64,000 bases of DNA. Origin: Rikenellaceae bacterium. GTDB lineage: Bacteria; Bacteroidota; Bacteroidia; Bacteroidales; Rikenellaceae. Numbering within the stretch: the first letter of the stretch is position 1; every line of letters starts with the position of its first letter. The stretch spans positions 1 to 64,000 of the forward strand of contig SUZQ01000002.1 of the NCBI GenBank assembly GCA_015059875.1. Direction: 5' to 3'. Below are positions 53,622 through 62,009 of the stretch, one piece after another. Made by a program: the position numbers and the translations under genes. The notes beneath the pieces were generated by a model. That model searched no databases. It was not told the origin of the DNA and saw only the letters and a list, made by a program, of their open reading frames with translations.

Positions 53622-54095
53622 ATGAAGACAAAATTTATTCTTTTGGTTGCGCTTTTTGCGCTATTTTCAACAACCGTATCTGCTCAATTTTACAACCGCA
53701 AGAAGGTTGCTATTACAGAGGTTGTGGACAAGAGTGGCGATGTTGCGCCTGGCACAAAGACCTTTATCCGTAGTGCATTGACCGATGCAATTACCAATTC
53801 AGATGGCTACGAGGGTTATGCTTCAATCAGCTTTCTTTCGCTTGAAATGAACTTTGACAAGACTGGAAATATCTCTTCGGCATCGCTTACCTATGTTAAG
53901 AAGCAGTTGATGGAGTATATTCTTGTGTCGGAGGTTACGCCATTGGACAAAAAGACCGTATTATTGAGCGCACGCATTGTAAATACATCTAATGGCAAAA
54001 TCGTAGCATCATCTTCGGTACGCACCTATGCAGATATTGACTACTTACGCTCGGCTTGTAACAATCTCGCTTATAAATTGGTGGGTGCAATCTAA
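53622..54095 (+). CDS. Exported protein, LpoB/CsgG-like fold likely
   Basis: A 157-residue exported protein with signal peptide (MKTKFILLVALFALFSTTVSAQ). The mature part alternates strands and helices (KKVAITEVVDKSGDVAPGTK, FIRSALTDAITNSDGYEGY, MEYILVSEVTPLDKKTVLLS, ARIVNTSNGKIVASSSVRT). This pattern resembles LpoB/CsgG-type periplasmic domains, but the match is from pattern only. The next gene has a related N-terminal domain, so the two may be partners or a duplication. The track start (53586) is inside the leader; the ATG at 53622 opens the signal peptide. Confidence 0.75.
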   Translation: MKTKFILLVALFALFSTTVSAQFYNRKKVAITEVVDKSGDVAPGTKTFIRSALTDAITNSDGYEGYASISFLSLEMNFDKTGNISSASLTYVKKQLMEYILVSEVTPLDKKTVLLSARIVNTSNGKIVASSSVRTYADIDYLRSACNNLAYKLVGAI

Positions 54096-54107
54096 TCTAT
54101 TCGCGTA

Positions 54108-55103
54108 ATGAAACTGAAAATATCTATTTTACTGCTCTTGTGTGTAGCGGCGTTCGGTAATGGCTCCGCTACGGCACAGGAGTTTGCAATATTTGCTAAG
54201 CAGAAAGTCGTTGTTGCCGATATTCGCGATATGAATGACCGTCATTTGAGCGATGGTGTAAAGCAGTGTATCCGTCAGGGCATTATAGATGCTTGCACTA
54301 AATCAAGCGACTATGAGGTATATGAGATAAATATAGAGGATGTAAAAAAACAACTCACTGCAAGTGGGCAGAAAGTAAGTTTCTCAACTATCTGCAATGC
54401 GATAGGCAAAAGGGCTGACTATATTATATTTACAAATGTTAAGTTGAGTTCCTCGGAGGTTGGTGCGCAAAATATAACTATCTACATCAGCTCCTCGCTC
54501 TACCGTATTGCAACAGGCTCGGAGATGAAGACAAGGTTTGCAGAGGCTGAACAGACTTCGTCGTCTATATTGTTGGCGACATCTAAATTGATTTCAGAAC
54601 TGCTCGGCATAAATGTATCTGCTCAAACTCAACCCTCGCAGGGAACACGCTCTTCGACATCGTATCAGCAATCGCAATATTATCAGCCTGAATACTCTCA
54701 ATCTGTACAGCCAGTAGGAAAGATGTATAAGGTAGGAGATGTGTACGATATCAATGGCAAGCAGGGTGTTATTTTTGTTGTAACACCTGATGGCAAGCAC
54801 GGAAAAATGGTTAGTATAAACCAAACCAAATCAAATTGGTCAAGTGCCAAATATTGGTGTAGCAGTCTTGGTAATGGTTGGCGATTGCCTACAAAAGAAG
54901 AACTACTTGCGATATATAGAAATAAAGGAGTTTTAAACGCGGTACTTGCTGCGATGGGTGATGAAATTCCATATTCATGGCATTGGTCGTCATCAGATCA
55001 TTCTAACTCAGATTGTGCGTGGTATGTCATTATGGACAATGGTCGCACCGACTACACCAGTAAGTACACCGACATCTATGTACGCGCCGTGTCCACTTTT
55101 TAA
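54108..55103 (+). CDS. Exported protein: LpoB-like N-domain plus DUF1566/FISUMP-like C-domain
   Basis: A 331-residue exported protein with signal peptide (MKLKISILLLLCVAAFGNGSATAQ). The N-terminal domain (about 25-170; KVVVADIRDMNDRHLSDGVK ... ADYIIFTNVKL) resembles that of the preceding gene. A Gln/Ser/Tyr-rich linker (about 175-205) follows. The C-terminal domain (about 215-331) contains GNGWRLPTKEELLAIY and ends YVRAVSTF, as in DUF1566/FISUMP C-type-lectin-like folds. It starts 12 nt after the preceding gene. A surface-binding role is plausible but not shown. Confidence 0.75.
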   Translation: MKLKISILLLLCVAAFGNGSATAQEFAIFAKQKVVVADIRDMNDRHLSDGVKQCIRQGIIDACTKSSDYEVYEINIEDVKKQLTASGQKVSFSTICNAIGKRADYIIFTNVKLSSSEVGAQNITIYISSSLYRIATGSEMKTRFAEAEQTSSSILLATSKLISELLGINVSAQTQPSQGTRSSTSYQQSQYYQPEYSQSVQPVGKMYKVGDVYDINGKQGVIFVVTPDGKHGKMVSINQTKSNWSSAKYWCSSLGNGWRLPTKEELLAIYRNKGVLNAVLAAMGDEIPYSWHWSSSDHSNSDCAWYVIMDNGRTDYTSKYTDIYVRAVSTF

Positions 55104-55133
55104 GAATTAGACTTTTGGCTTTATGGCTCTTCA

Positions 55134-55172
55134 CCCTCCGCAGAAAACCTGCGGAGGGCTTGTTTTTTGCTG
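55134..55172 (+). terminator. Terminator of LpoB-like gene pair
   Basis: The 10-bp stem CCCTCCGCAG/CTGCGGAGGG with loop AAAAC is followed by a T-rich tract. Confidence 0.9.
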
Positions 55173-55184
55173 ACAAGATCATAG

Positions 55185-55290
55185 GGGCTGTTAAGGGCGG
55201 TTAGAGGTTGTTAAGGGTAGTTAGTATATCGGCATTTACGCTAATAGCCGCTAACAGCCTCTAATTACCGCTAATAACCACTATAAAATG
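55185..55290. repeat. Degenerate GTTAAGGG / CGCTAATA inverted repeats
   Basis: GGGCTGTTAAGGGCGGTTAG-like units on the left and CGCTAACAGCCTCTAATTACCGC-like units on the right form an imperfect inverted repeat, similar in style to 17440-17570. Confidence 0.6.
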
Positions 55291-55312
55291 AAAAACTCTC
55301 GTCTTTTTTTAT

Positions 55313-55320
55313 TATCTTTG
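55313..55320 (+). promoter_or_regulatory. -7 box for GH20 gene
   Basis: TATCTTTG lies 48 nt upstream of the GH20 start codon. Confidence 0.68.
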
Positions 55321-55368
55321 CAAAGATAATAAGAGGATAAACCAATATTAACCAAAATAACTGATATC

Positions 55369-57000
55369 ATGAAGAGAATTTTTACGCTATTTGTTGCGTT
55401 GGCAACAGTGTGTGTGGTAATGGCTGCCGAGTGCGTTATAGTGCCACGACCTGCATCGTTTGAGCCGCAAAAAGGCAAGGTAACACTTACTTCGAAGAGT
55501 GTTGTGTATGTGGCAGATAAGTCGCTTGTGCGCCCTGCTACAATGTTCTGCTCGAATGTTGCATCCGAGAAGGGTTTGCAGTTGTCTGTTGTTGAAAAGC
55601 ACCCAAAGGGCAAGGGCGTTATCGCTCTCTCGATTGACAAGTCGCTTGGCGAGGAGGAGTATCTGCTCGATGTAACCAAGCAGGGCGTCGTAATCAAGGG
55701 CGGTAGCGAGAAGGCTGTATTCTACGGCTTGCAGAGCCTTCGTCAGGTAGTTTTCCACTCGAAGGGCAATGCAAAGAAGGTGTCGGTTGAGTGTATGACC
55801 GTAAAGGATAAGCCGCACTTCGGCTATCGTGGAGGTATGCTCGATGTTTGTCGCCACTTCTTTAGCGTGGATGAGGTTAAGAAGTATATCGACATTCTTG
55901 CTCTGCACAAAGTAAATCGTTTCCACTGGCATTTGACCGAGGATCAAGGTTGGCGTATTGAGATTAAGAAGTATCCAGAGCTGACAAAAATCGGCTCGGT
56001 GCGTAAGGAGACTGCAACCTATACCACAAACCCAAAGAATGGTCGTACCATGATTAGTGGTTACGATGGTAAGCCGCATGGCGGATTCTTTACACAAGAT
56101 GAGGTGCGTGAGATTGTTCGTTATGCAACAGAGCGTTATATCGATGTTATTCCAGAGATTGATATGCCGGGACATATGGTGGCTGCTTTGGCTACATATC
56201 CGGAGCTTGGTTGCACAAAGGGCCCTTACGAGGTGCGCAAGACTTGGGGTATCGCGAAAGATATTTTGTGTGCCGGTCGTGAGTCAACATTTGAATTTGT
56301 CGAGGGAGTGTTGGAGGAGGTTTTGGCTCTCTTCCCATCAAAGTATATCCATATCGGTGGCGATGAGGCTCCAAAGCACCGTTGGAAGGTGTGCCCTGAT
56401 TGCCAGAAGCGTATCCAGGAGGAGGGCTTGAAGGATGAGCATGAGTTGCAGAGCTACTTTATGAAGCGTGTCGAGAAGTTCTTGGCAAAGCATGGTCGTA
56501 GCATTATCGGTTGGGATGAAATTCTCGAAGGTGGTGTTTCGAAGACCGCAACCGTAATGGCTTGGCGTGGAGCGAAGCGTGGTATCTTGGCTGCGAAGAT
56601 GGGAAATAAAGTTATTATGACTCCGTATCACTATTGTTACCTTGACTATGCACAGACTTCGAATCGTGTGGCTAATGGCGAGCCTATCAGTGGCGGTAGA
56701 AATGGTAAGCGTCCACTTACGCTCCGCAAGGCTTACTCGTTCGATCCATACGACCAATTGAACGAGCAGGAGCGCAAGGTTATTCTTGGAGTGCAGGGCA
56801 ATATGTGGACCGAGTATGTCGCTACATTCGACCATCTTCAGCAGATGATTTTGCCTCGTACGGCTGCTATTGCTGAGGTGGGTTGGTCGTATGGCAATCA
56901 GAATTACGATGACTTTGCACGCCGTATGCATCTGTTGCGTAAGTTGTACGACAAGTGTGGCTACAAATATGCACCATACTTCTTCAACGGAATTGAGTAA
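55369..57000 (+). CDS. Secreted GH20 beta-N-acetylhexosaminidase
   Basis: A 543-residue family 20 glycoside hydrolase with signal peptide (MKRIFTLFVALATVCVVMAA). An N-terminal GH20b domain (about 22-135) precedes the catalytic barrel, which begins FGYRGGMLDVCRHFFSVDEV. The catalytic pair Asp332-Glu333 lies in HIGGDEAPKHRW. The acetamido-group mechanism uses this Asp-Glu pair. It removes terminal GlcNAc or GalNAc from host glycans, glycolipids or chitooligosaccharides, probably in the periplasm. It has its own promoter and the transporter gene starts 3 nt after its stop. Confidence 0.94.
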   Translation: MKRIFTLFVALATVCVVMAAECVIVPRPASFEPQKGKVTLTSKSVVYVADKSLVRPATMFCSNVASEKGLQLSVVEKHPKGKGVIALSIDKSLGEEEYLLDVTKQGVVIKGGSEKAVFYGLQSLRQVVFHSKGNAKKVSVECMTVKDKPHFGYRGGMLDVCRHFFSVDEVKKYIDILALHKVNRFHWHLTEDQGWRIEIKKYPELTKIGSVRKETATYTTNPKNGRTMISGYDGKPHGGFFTQDEVREIVRYATERYIDVIPEIDMPGHMVAALATYPELGCTKGPYEVRKTWGIAKDILCAGRESTFEFVEGVLEEVLALFPSKYIHIGGDEAPKHRWKVCPDCQKRIQEEGLKDEHELQSYFMKRVEKFLAKHGRSIIGWDEILEGGVSKTATVMAWRGAKRGILAAKMGNKVIMTPYHYCYLDYAQTSNRVANGEPISGGRNGKRPLTLRKAYSFDPYDQLNEQERKVILGVQGNMWTEYVATFDHLQQMILPRTAAIAEVGWSYGNQNYDDFARRMHLLRKLYDKCGYKYAPYFFNGIE

Positions 57001-57003
57001 GGA

Positions 57004-57894
57004 GTGAAGATTTCATCACATACAATGCGCACAATCGCTATGCCTCTCGGTATGGTGATTGGCGCGTTGTTGTGTTATCCAATTTCGGCATTCGACGAAT
57101 GGAGTGGAGGCATTTCTACTCCATTCTTTATCTTTTCCATGCTCTTTTGTACCTTCTGTCGCGTGAATGTTCGCGATATGAAACCCTCGTGGCTGCATCT
57201 GTGGCTAATGGTGGCGCAGATTGTGGGTACGGTGGCGATATATTACTTGTTGCGCCCATTTGGCGATACGGTGGCGCAAGGAGGTATGATTTGCGCACTT
57301 GCTCCTATGGCAATGGGTGCAGTTGTAATTGCGGGAATGCTCGGTGCAAATATTGCAACAATGGCAACACATAGCCTCGTTTGTAATATTGTAATAGCAT
57401 TTATTGCTCCGCCTTTGCTCTCGGTATGGGGCGATGGCTCGTGTACCGTAATGGAGATTCTGGCGCGTGTAGCACCTCTGCTGATAGCTCCATTTGTGGT
57501 GGCGCAGTTGTGTCGTTGGGCAACGCCAAAAGTTGCGGGGTGGATTGGCTCACACGCTCTTATCTCGTTCTATTTGTGGCTATTGTCGCTTATTGTTATT
57601 ATGGGCAAAACGACAAAGTTTATAATAGACAACTGCACGGAGCATCTAACTACAGAGATTGTATTGGCTGTGGTGGCACTGATTGTTTGCCTTGCTCAGT
57701 TTGGAATTGGTCGCTATCTCGGACGACGCTATGGCGACGAAGCTGCGGGAGGACAAGCCCTCGGACAGAAGAATACGGTGATGGCGATATGGTTAGCGCA
57801 GTCGTTTCTTAATCCGTTGTCATGCGTAGCTCCTACTGCTTATATAGTGTGGCAAAATCTTGTTAATTCTTACCAAATATATAAACATCAATAA
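57004..57894 (+). CDS. BASS-family (bile acid:sodium symporter-like) transporter
   Basis: A 296-residue membrane protein with about nine to ten hydrophobic segments and the two crossover-type regions of the BASS family (MAMGAVVIAGMLGANIATMA; ALGQKNTVMAIWLAQSFLNP). BASS transporters use sodium to import organic anions such as bile acids, pantothenate or keto acids. The substrate here is unknown. The listed start is a GTG 3 nt after the GH20 stop; the ATG at 57025 is a good alternative. Its stop overlaps the dusB start (TAATG). Confidence 0.75.
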   Translation: MKISSHTMRTIAMPLGMVIGALLCYPISAFDEWSGGISTPFFIFSMLFCTFCRVNVRDMKPSWLHLWLMVAQIVGTVAIYYLLRPFGDTVAQGGMICALAPMAMGAVVIAGMLGANIATMATHSLVCNIVIAFIAPPLLSVWGDGSCTVMEILARVAPLLIAPFVVAQLCRWATPKVAGWIGSHALISFYLWLLSLIVIMGKTTKFIIDNCTEHLTTEIVLAVVALIVCLAQFGIGRYLGRRYGDEAAGGQALGQKNTVMAIWLAQSFLNPLSCVAPTAYIVWQNLVNSYQIYKHQ

Positions 57895-58916
57895 TGAAGA
57901 TTGGCGATATAGAGTTTCGCAAGGAGCCGCTGTTTCTTGCCCCGATGGAGGATGTTACCGATCCCTCGTTTCGCTACATTTGTAAGCGTTTCGGTGCGGA
58001 TATGGTAACCACTGAGTTTATCTCGTCGGATGGTCTTATTCGCGATGCCTGGAAGTCGCGTGCAAAGTTGAATATCAACGATTTCGAGCGACCTGTGGCG
58101 ATTCAGATCTATGGTAATCAGATTGAGCCGATGGTTGAAGCTGCGCGTATTGCCGAGTCTGCAAACCCCGATATTGTGGATATAAACTTCGGTTGCCCGA
58201 TGAAGAAGATAGCGGGGCGCGGCGCAGGCTCAGGAATGATGCGCGATGTGCCGTTGATGGTCGAGATGACGCGACAGATTGTCGAAGCAGTGAAAAAGCC
58301 CGTTACGGTAAAGACTCGCCTCGGTTGGGATGACGATTCAAAAAATATTGAGGAGATAGCACTGCGCTTGCAGGATGTGGGTATCGCTGCGCTGACAATT
58401 CACGGACGCACACGATGCCAGCTCTACAAGGGCGAGGCGGATTGGACTCTGATTGGTAAAGTCAAGAATAATCCGCTGATTAAGATTCCGATTATCGGCA
58501 ATGGCGATGTTGATTCGGGCGAGAAGGCCCGCGAGATGTTCGACCGCTATGGTGTTGATGCTGTGATGATTGGCAGGGCAACCTATGGACGACCTTGGAT
58601 ATTTCGAGAGGTGCGCCACTTCCTCGATACGGGTGAGGTGCTGCCTCAGCCAAGCGTTGTGGAGCGCGTAGCGATAGCGAAGGAGCATCTGGCAAAATCA
58701 ATCGAAGTCAAGGGCGAACGAGTAGGCGTTTTAGAGATGCGACGCCACTTGTCGAACTACTTTAAGGGGTTGCCAAACTTTAAGGATACGCGAATGCGGT
58801 TGGTTACCGAGAATGACCCAGATGTGCTATTTTCTACAATTGACTCGATAGCGGAGCGATGGGGCGATTTCGATACAGCAGGCTGTGTTCCTCCCCCACT
58901 CTCGCACGATATATGA
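57894..58916 (+). CDS. dusB: tRNA-dihydrouridine synthase (DusB-like)
   Basis: A 340-residue FMN-dependent enzyme that reduces uridines in the tRNA D loop. Signatures are FLAPMEDVTDPSFRYICK, MVTTEFISSDGLI, DINFGCPMKKIAGRGAGSGMM with the catalytic cysteine, VKTRLGWDDDSKN and IHGRTRCQLYKGEADW, plus GNGDVDSG for FMN phosphate. The C-terminal helical domain is present. It overlaps the transporter gene by one base, so translation is coupled. Confidence 0.93.
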   Translation: MKIGDIEFRKEPLFLAPMEDVTDPSFRYICKRFGADMVTTEFISSDGLIRDAWKSRAKLNINDFERPVAIQIYGNQIEPMVEAARIAESANPDIVDINFGCPMKKIAGRGAGSGMMRDVPLMVEMTRQIVEAVKKPVTVKTRLGWDDDSKNIEEIALRLQDVGIAALTIHGRTRCQLYKGEADWTLIGKVKNNPLIKIPIIGNGDVDSGEKAREMFDRYGVDAVMIGRATYGRPWIFREVRHFLDTGEVLPQPSVVERVAIAKEHLAKSIEVKGERVGVLEMRRHLSNYFKGLPNFKDTRMRLVTENDPDVLFSTIDSIAERWGDFDTAGCVPPPLSHDI

Positions 58917-58994
58917 GAAGCCGTATAACTTCTCGTAAATGGTAAAAATGAAAAAATAAAAAAAGCTAATGGCTAAAAGCCAAAATATATTTGT

Positions 58995-59507
58995 ATGATA
59001 CTTAAATTTAGAATGTTGAGCGACGAGAATGATAACTTTGTTCGCGACTTTGAGGTTGATCCGATGATGAAGTTGTCCGAGTTTCACGACTTTATTATTC
59101 GTTCTATCGGATATGACGATTGTATGGCGTCGTTCTTTACGGCTGACGAGGAGTGGCAGCGTTGCCGCGAATTTACGCTGATGGATATGGGCGACACGGG
59201 TTACGAGGGCGAGGATGCGCCACTGCCAATGTCGCAGACCTCGTTGGCGGAGATTATCGTTGCCGACTATACCCGACTCATCTATCTCTTCGATATGTTT
59301 GCCGAGCGTGCCTTCTATATCGAGTTGGTAGGCTCAGCGGAGCCTAATCAGGCTCTCGAATACCCTCGCGTAGCTTTCGAGAATGCTCCAGTCCCTGACC
59401 AATATGATCCCGATGCTGTGGATTCGAATGCGGGCTCTATCTTCGAGGAGATGATGGACGATTTCGGGGGATTTGACGGCGATAGCGATGGCGATGATGA
59501 GTGGTAG
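58995..59507 (+). CDS. Plasmid pRiA4b ORF-3 family (IS1096 TnpR-like) acidic protein
   Basis: A 170-residue acidic protein. The N-terminal ~100 residues (MILKFRMLSDENDNFVRDFE, LSEFHDFIIRSIGYDDCMASFF) match the pRiA4b ORF-3/IS1096 TnpR-like domain, found both on mobile elements and in chromosomal proteins of Bacteroidota. The C-terminus is a Gly/Asp tail (FGGFDGDSDGDDEW). No transposase or element ends are seen, so a host role is more likely. It overlaps the miaA start by about 11 nt. Confidence 0.75.
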   Translation: MILKFRMLSDENDNFVRDFEVDPMMKLSEFHDFIIRSIGYDDCMASFFTADEEWQRCREFTLMDMGDTGYEGEDAPLPMSQTSLAEIIVADYTRLIYLFDMFAERAFYIELVGSAEPNQALEYPRVAFENAPVPDQYDPDAVDSNAGSIFEEMMDDFGGFDGDSDGDDEW

Positions 59508-60399
59508 AAAACGACTTGTTGTTATTGTTGGTGCGACAGGCTCAGGAAAGACAGATTTGAGTATTGCCGTAGCCGAACATTTTGGCGCACCGATTATATC
59601 GACCGACTCGCGTCAGTTCTATCGTGGTATGGCGATAGGTACGGCGCAGCCTTCACTCGAGCAGATGGCGCGTGTGGAGCATCACTTGGTCGATTGCCTT
59701 GATGTGAGCGAGGAGTTCAACTGCGGAGCGTATGAGCGTGTTGCCTTAGAGCGACTTGCGGAGCTATTCGAGAGATATGATACGGTAGTTGCAGTGGGTG
59801 GTTCTGGTCTGTATATCAAGGCTTTGTGTGAGGGAATGGACGATTTGCCAGATGCCGAGCCTGCATTGCGCGAGGAGTTGCTACGAAGGCTCGAAACGGA
59901 GGGCTTGGAGTCGCTTGTGGAGCAGTTGCGAGAGTTGGATGAGGTCTATTATAATGAGGTTGATAGATGTAATCCGCAACGAGTTCTGCGAGCTGTGGAG
60001 GTGTGTCTGACGACGGGACAACCATACTCCTCACTGCGCAAGGGGGGCGCTAAAAAGCGAGATTTTGAGATTGTGAAGGTCGGCATTGACTACCCTCGTG
60101 AGGAGTTGTATGACCGCATAAATCGCCGTGTAGATATGATGATGGAGGCGGGTTTAGAGGCAGAGGCGAGGGCAATGCTACCCCACCGCCACCTGAATGC
60201 CTTGCAGACGGTTGGGTTTAGCGAGATGTTTGACTATTTCGATGGTACGATAACGCGAGAGGAGGCTATCGAATTGATAAAACGCAACTCTCGCCGCTAC
60301 GCCAAACGGCAGATGACTTGGTTTAGACGCGATAAGGAGATTCAGTGGTTTTCAAAACCAAAGCCCGAAGAGGTTATAGAATATCTCGAAACAAAATAG
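59497..60399 (+). CDS. miaA: tRNA dimethylallyltransferase
   Basis: A 300-residue MiaA, which adds a dimethylallyl group to A37 of tRNAs reading codons that begin with U. The P-loop is VVIVGATGSGKTDLSIAV, followed by STDSRQFYRGMAIGTAQPS, VGGSGLYIKALCEG and NPQRVLRAVEV, with the C-terminal RYAKRQMTWFRRDKEIQWF. The track starts at a TTG (59473). The ATG at 59497 gives the normal spacing to the P-loop; ATGs at 59488 and 59494 are also possible. Confidence 0.95.
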   Translation: MSGRKRLVVIVGATGSGKTDLSIAVAEHFGAPIISTDSRQFYRGMAIGTAQPSLEQMARVEHHLVDCLDVSEEFNCGAYERVALERLAELFERYDTVVAVGGSGLYIKALCEGMDDLPDAEPALREELLRRLETEGLESLVEQLRELDEVYYNEVDRCNPQRVLRAVEVCLTTGQPYSSLRKGGAKKRDFEIVKVGIDYPREELYDRINRRVDMMMEAGLEAEARAMLPHRHLNALQTVGFSEMFDYFDGTITREEAIELIKRNSRRYAKRQMTWFRRDKEIQWFSKPKPEEVIEYLETK

Positions 60400-60423
60400 G
60401 CTCGGCAAACTGCCGAGCCTATT
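60395..60423. terminator. Bidirectional terminator between miaA and GH10 gene
   Basis: The 13-bp perfect stem AATAGGCTCGGCA and complement has a 3-nt loop and lies between convergent genes. Confidence 0.88.
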
Positions 60424-60429
60424 TATTTG

Positions 60430-61977
60430 CTATTTCAATTCGTATTCCATTGTCTGCACCTTGCCGCGCTTATCCTTATAGGTGATGCGGTATTTGCCCC
60501 TGAAACCACGGAACTTGACTTTGCCGTTATCGTCAGCCTTAACCGTCAGGTTGGTCTTCCACTCGTGGTTAATAAGTTGGTCGAGAGCGTAGTACGAAGG
60601 CTTTGGCTGCATATCGCGAGTGAACAAGCCAGATACGGTAGGCTCCTTCTTTGCACCGCAACCATCAACCACATTCCACCAAGTGATACCAATCATCTTC
60701 TCCTGCGAGAACCACAAACGATAGAGCTGCTGGGTGATGATACCCTGAATCATCAAGCCACGCTCATCCTGCGAAGGTGCAGTGATTGTAATCTCGCTCA
60801 AATGGAGAGGAAGACCTGTCTGGTTTGCATAGCCGATATATTCGCGTACCTGTGATGGAGTTTGAACCTTCCAACCATCAGCAATACCCTGACAGAGTGC
60901 CAAATCGAATAGGTGCATCTGCAAACCCATAACATCGATTTTGCAACCACGCTCCAATAGGCGGTTTGTCTGCTCGGTATAGGTTGGCCTTTTGTAATAA
61001 TCATTAATATTGAGCGCAACATTACTTGGGAAGTACTTCTCCGCCCACTTAAGCGACTTGTATGGATAGTCGCCATTCATAACACCATAGCGACTGCGTG
61101 CAATTGCGTGATTCTCAGGGATAAGGTCGCTTTTCATATCCTCTGCGCTCTCATTTACAACATCGTAGCTGTGAAGGCGACCCTTGTAGTGCTCGGCAAT
61201 CTGCTTGATGCGATTTTCGAGAGCTGTGTCCAGATTTTTGACAAAGGTCGAGAATGCGGCTGCGCTCTCGTCGAAAGACATATATTTCCACTCCTTCGAG
61301 ATAACATCTTTGCTGGCCCAGCGATTTGGCTCGTTAGGGAAGTAACGCTGGAACGAAGCACGCTCCTCCTCCGACATCAGATTCTTGTACCAATAAGGCA
61401 TCTGCCACTTGCGATTGCCCCATACAAGCACATGACCGTGCATACGAATACCCTTCTGCTCGCAGAACTCCACAATCTGATCTGTCGAAGGACGACGCCA
61501 ATGCAACTCTGCGTGTGGATCTTTGCAGTTGTTCCAAAACTCCTCGGTGTCGCGATACTCTGTCGCAAAGCGAGGTTTGCCCTGCTCCAACTCAAACTCC
61601 TTCCAATAGAAAGGTACAGTTGCACGATTAAACAAAGTGCCGTAGAGCTCCTTGTAACGGTCATTGTACTCCTTCTTGCCCAACTGGTTGAAGTTGAAGA
61701 TGTGTGCACCAAAGATAAACTCGTGCGAAATTTGCTCAATCTTCACATCGCGCTTGCGACCGATGTTCGGGAGGACGACCTCGCCATCAGCCTTACGATA
61801 CTTCTCGATGTCGGCATCGATACGAGCCATCTCTTCCTCATTCCAAATTTTCCAATACGCCTCGCTCATATAGCCCTTTGTATCCTCGGCTTGCGAGCGT
61901 GGAAATGTCGGAGCTTGCGCCTGTGCAGTTACACCAATCATAAGTGCGGTAACTGCTAGTAACAAAGTTCTTTTCAT
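60430..61977 (-). CDS. Secreted GH10 endo-beta-1,4-xylanase-like enzyme
   Basis: A 515-residue GH10 protein with signal peptide (MKRTLLLAVTALMIGVTAQAQ). A ~60-residue N-terminal helical segment (FPRSQAEDTKGYMSEAYWK) shared with its neighbour is followed by the barrel (IEQISHEFIFGAHIFNF, IRMHGHVLVWGNRKW). The acid/base is the Glu of VVNESAED and the nucleophile the Glu of LHLSEITI; ITWWNVVDGCG follows. A short C-terminal beta domain (YRITYKDKRGKVQ) ends the protein. It lies 32 nt downstream of a paralogous GH10 gene, so the two are likely one operon for xylan or a related glycan. Confidence 0.88.
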   Translation of the reverse strand: MKRTLLLAVTALMIGVTAQAQAPTFPRSQAEDTKGYMSEAYWKIWNEEEMARIDADIEKYRKADGEVVLPNIGRKRDVKIEQISHEFIFGAHIFNFNQLGKKEYNDRYKELYGTLFNRATVPFYWKEFELEQGKPRFATEYRDTEEFWNNCKDPHAELHWRRPSTDQIVEFCEQKGIRMHGHVLVWGNRKWQMPYWYKNLMSEEERASFQRYFPNEPNRWASKDVISKEWKYMSFDESAAAFSTFVKNLDTALENRIKQIAEHYKGRLHSYDVVNESAEDMKSDLIPENHAIARSRYGVMNGDYPYKSLKWAEKYFPSNVALNINDYYKRPTYTEQTNRLLERGCKIDVMGLQMHLFDLALCQGIADGWKVQTPSQVREYIGYANQTGLPLHLSEITITAPSQDERGLMIQGIITQQLYRLWFSQEKMIGITWWNVVDGCGAKKEPTVSGLFTRDMQPKPSYYALDQLINHEWKTNLTVKADDNGKVKFRGFRGKYRITYKDKRGKVQTMEYELK

Positions 61978-62009
61978 ACTCTATTTTAGGTTATATGTAG
62001 TGTAATTGC

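Noticed and set aside
54753-55103. C-terminal lectin-like domain as a diversity-generating retroelement target
   Set aside because: There is no reverse transcriptase, template repeat or adenine-biased variable region in the window. The domain fits ordinary DUF1566/FISUMP.
58995-59507. Insertion sequence carrying a TnpR-like gene
   Set aside because: No transposase, inverted ends or target duplication were found, and the gene is embedded between dusB and miaA.
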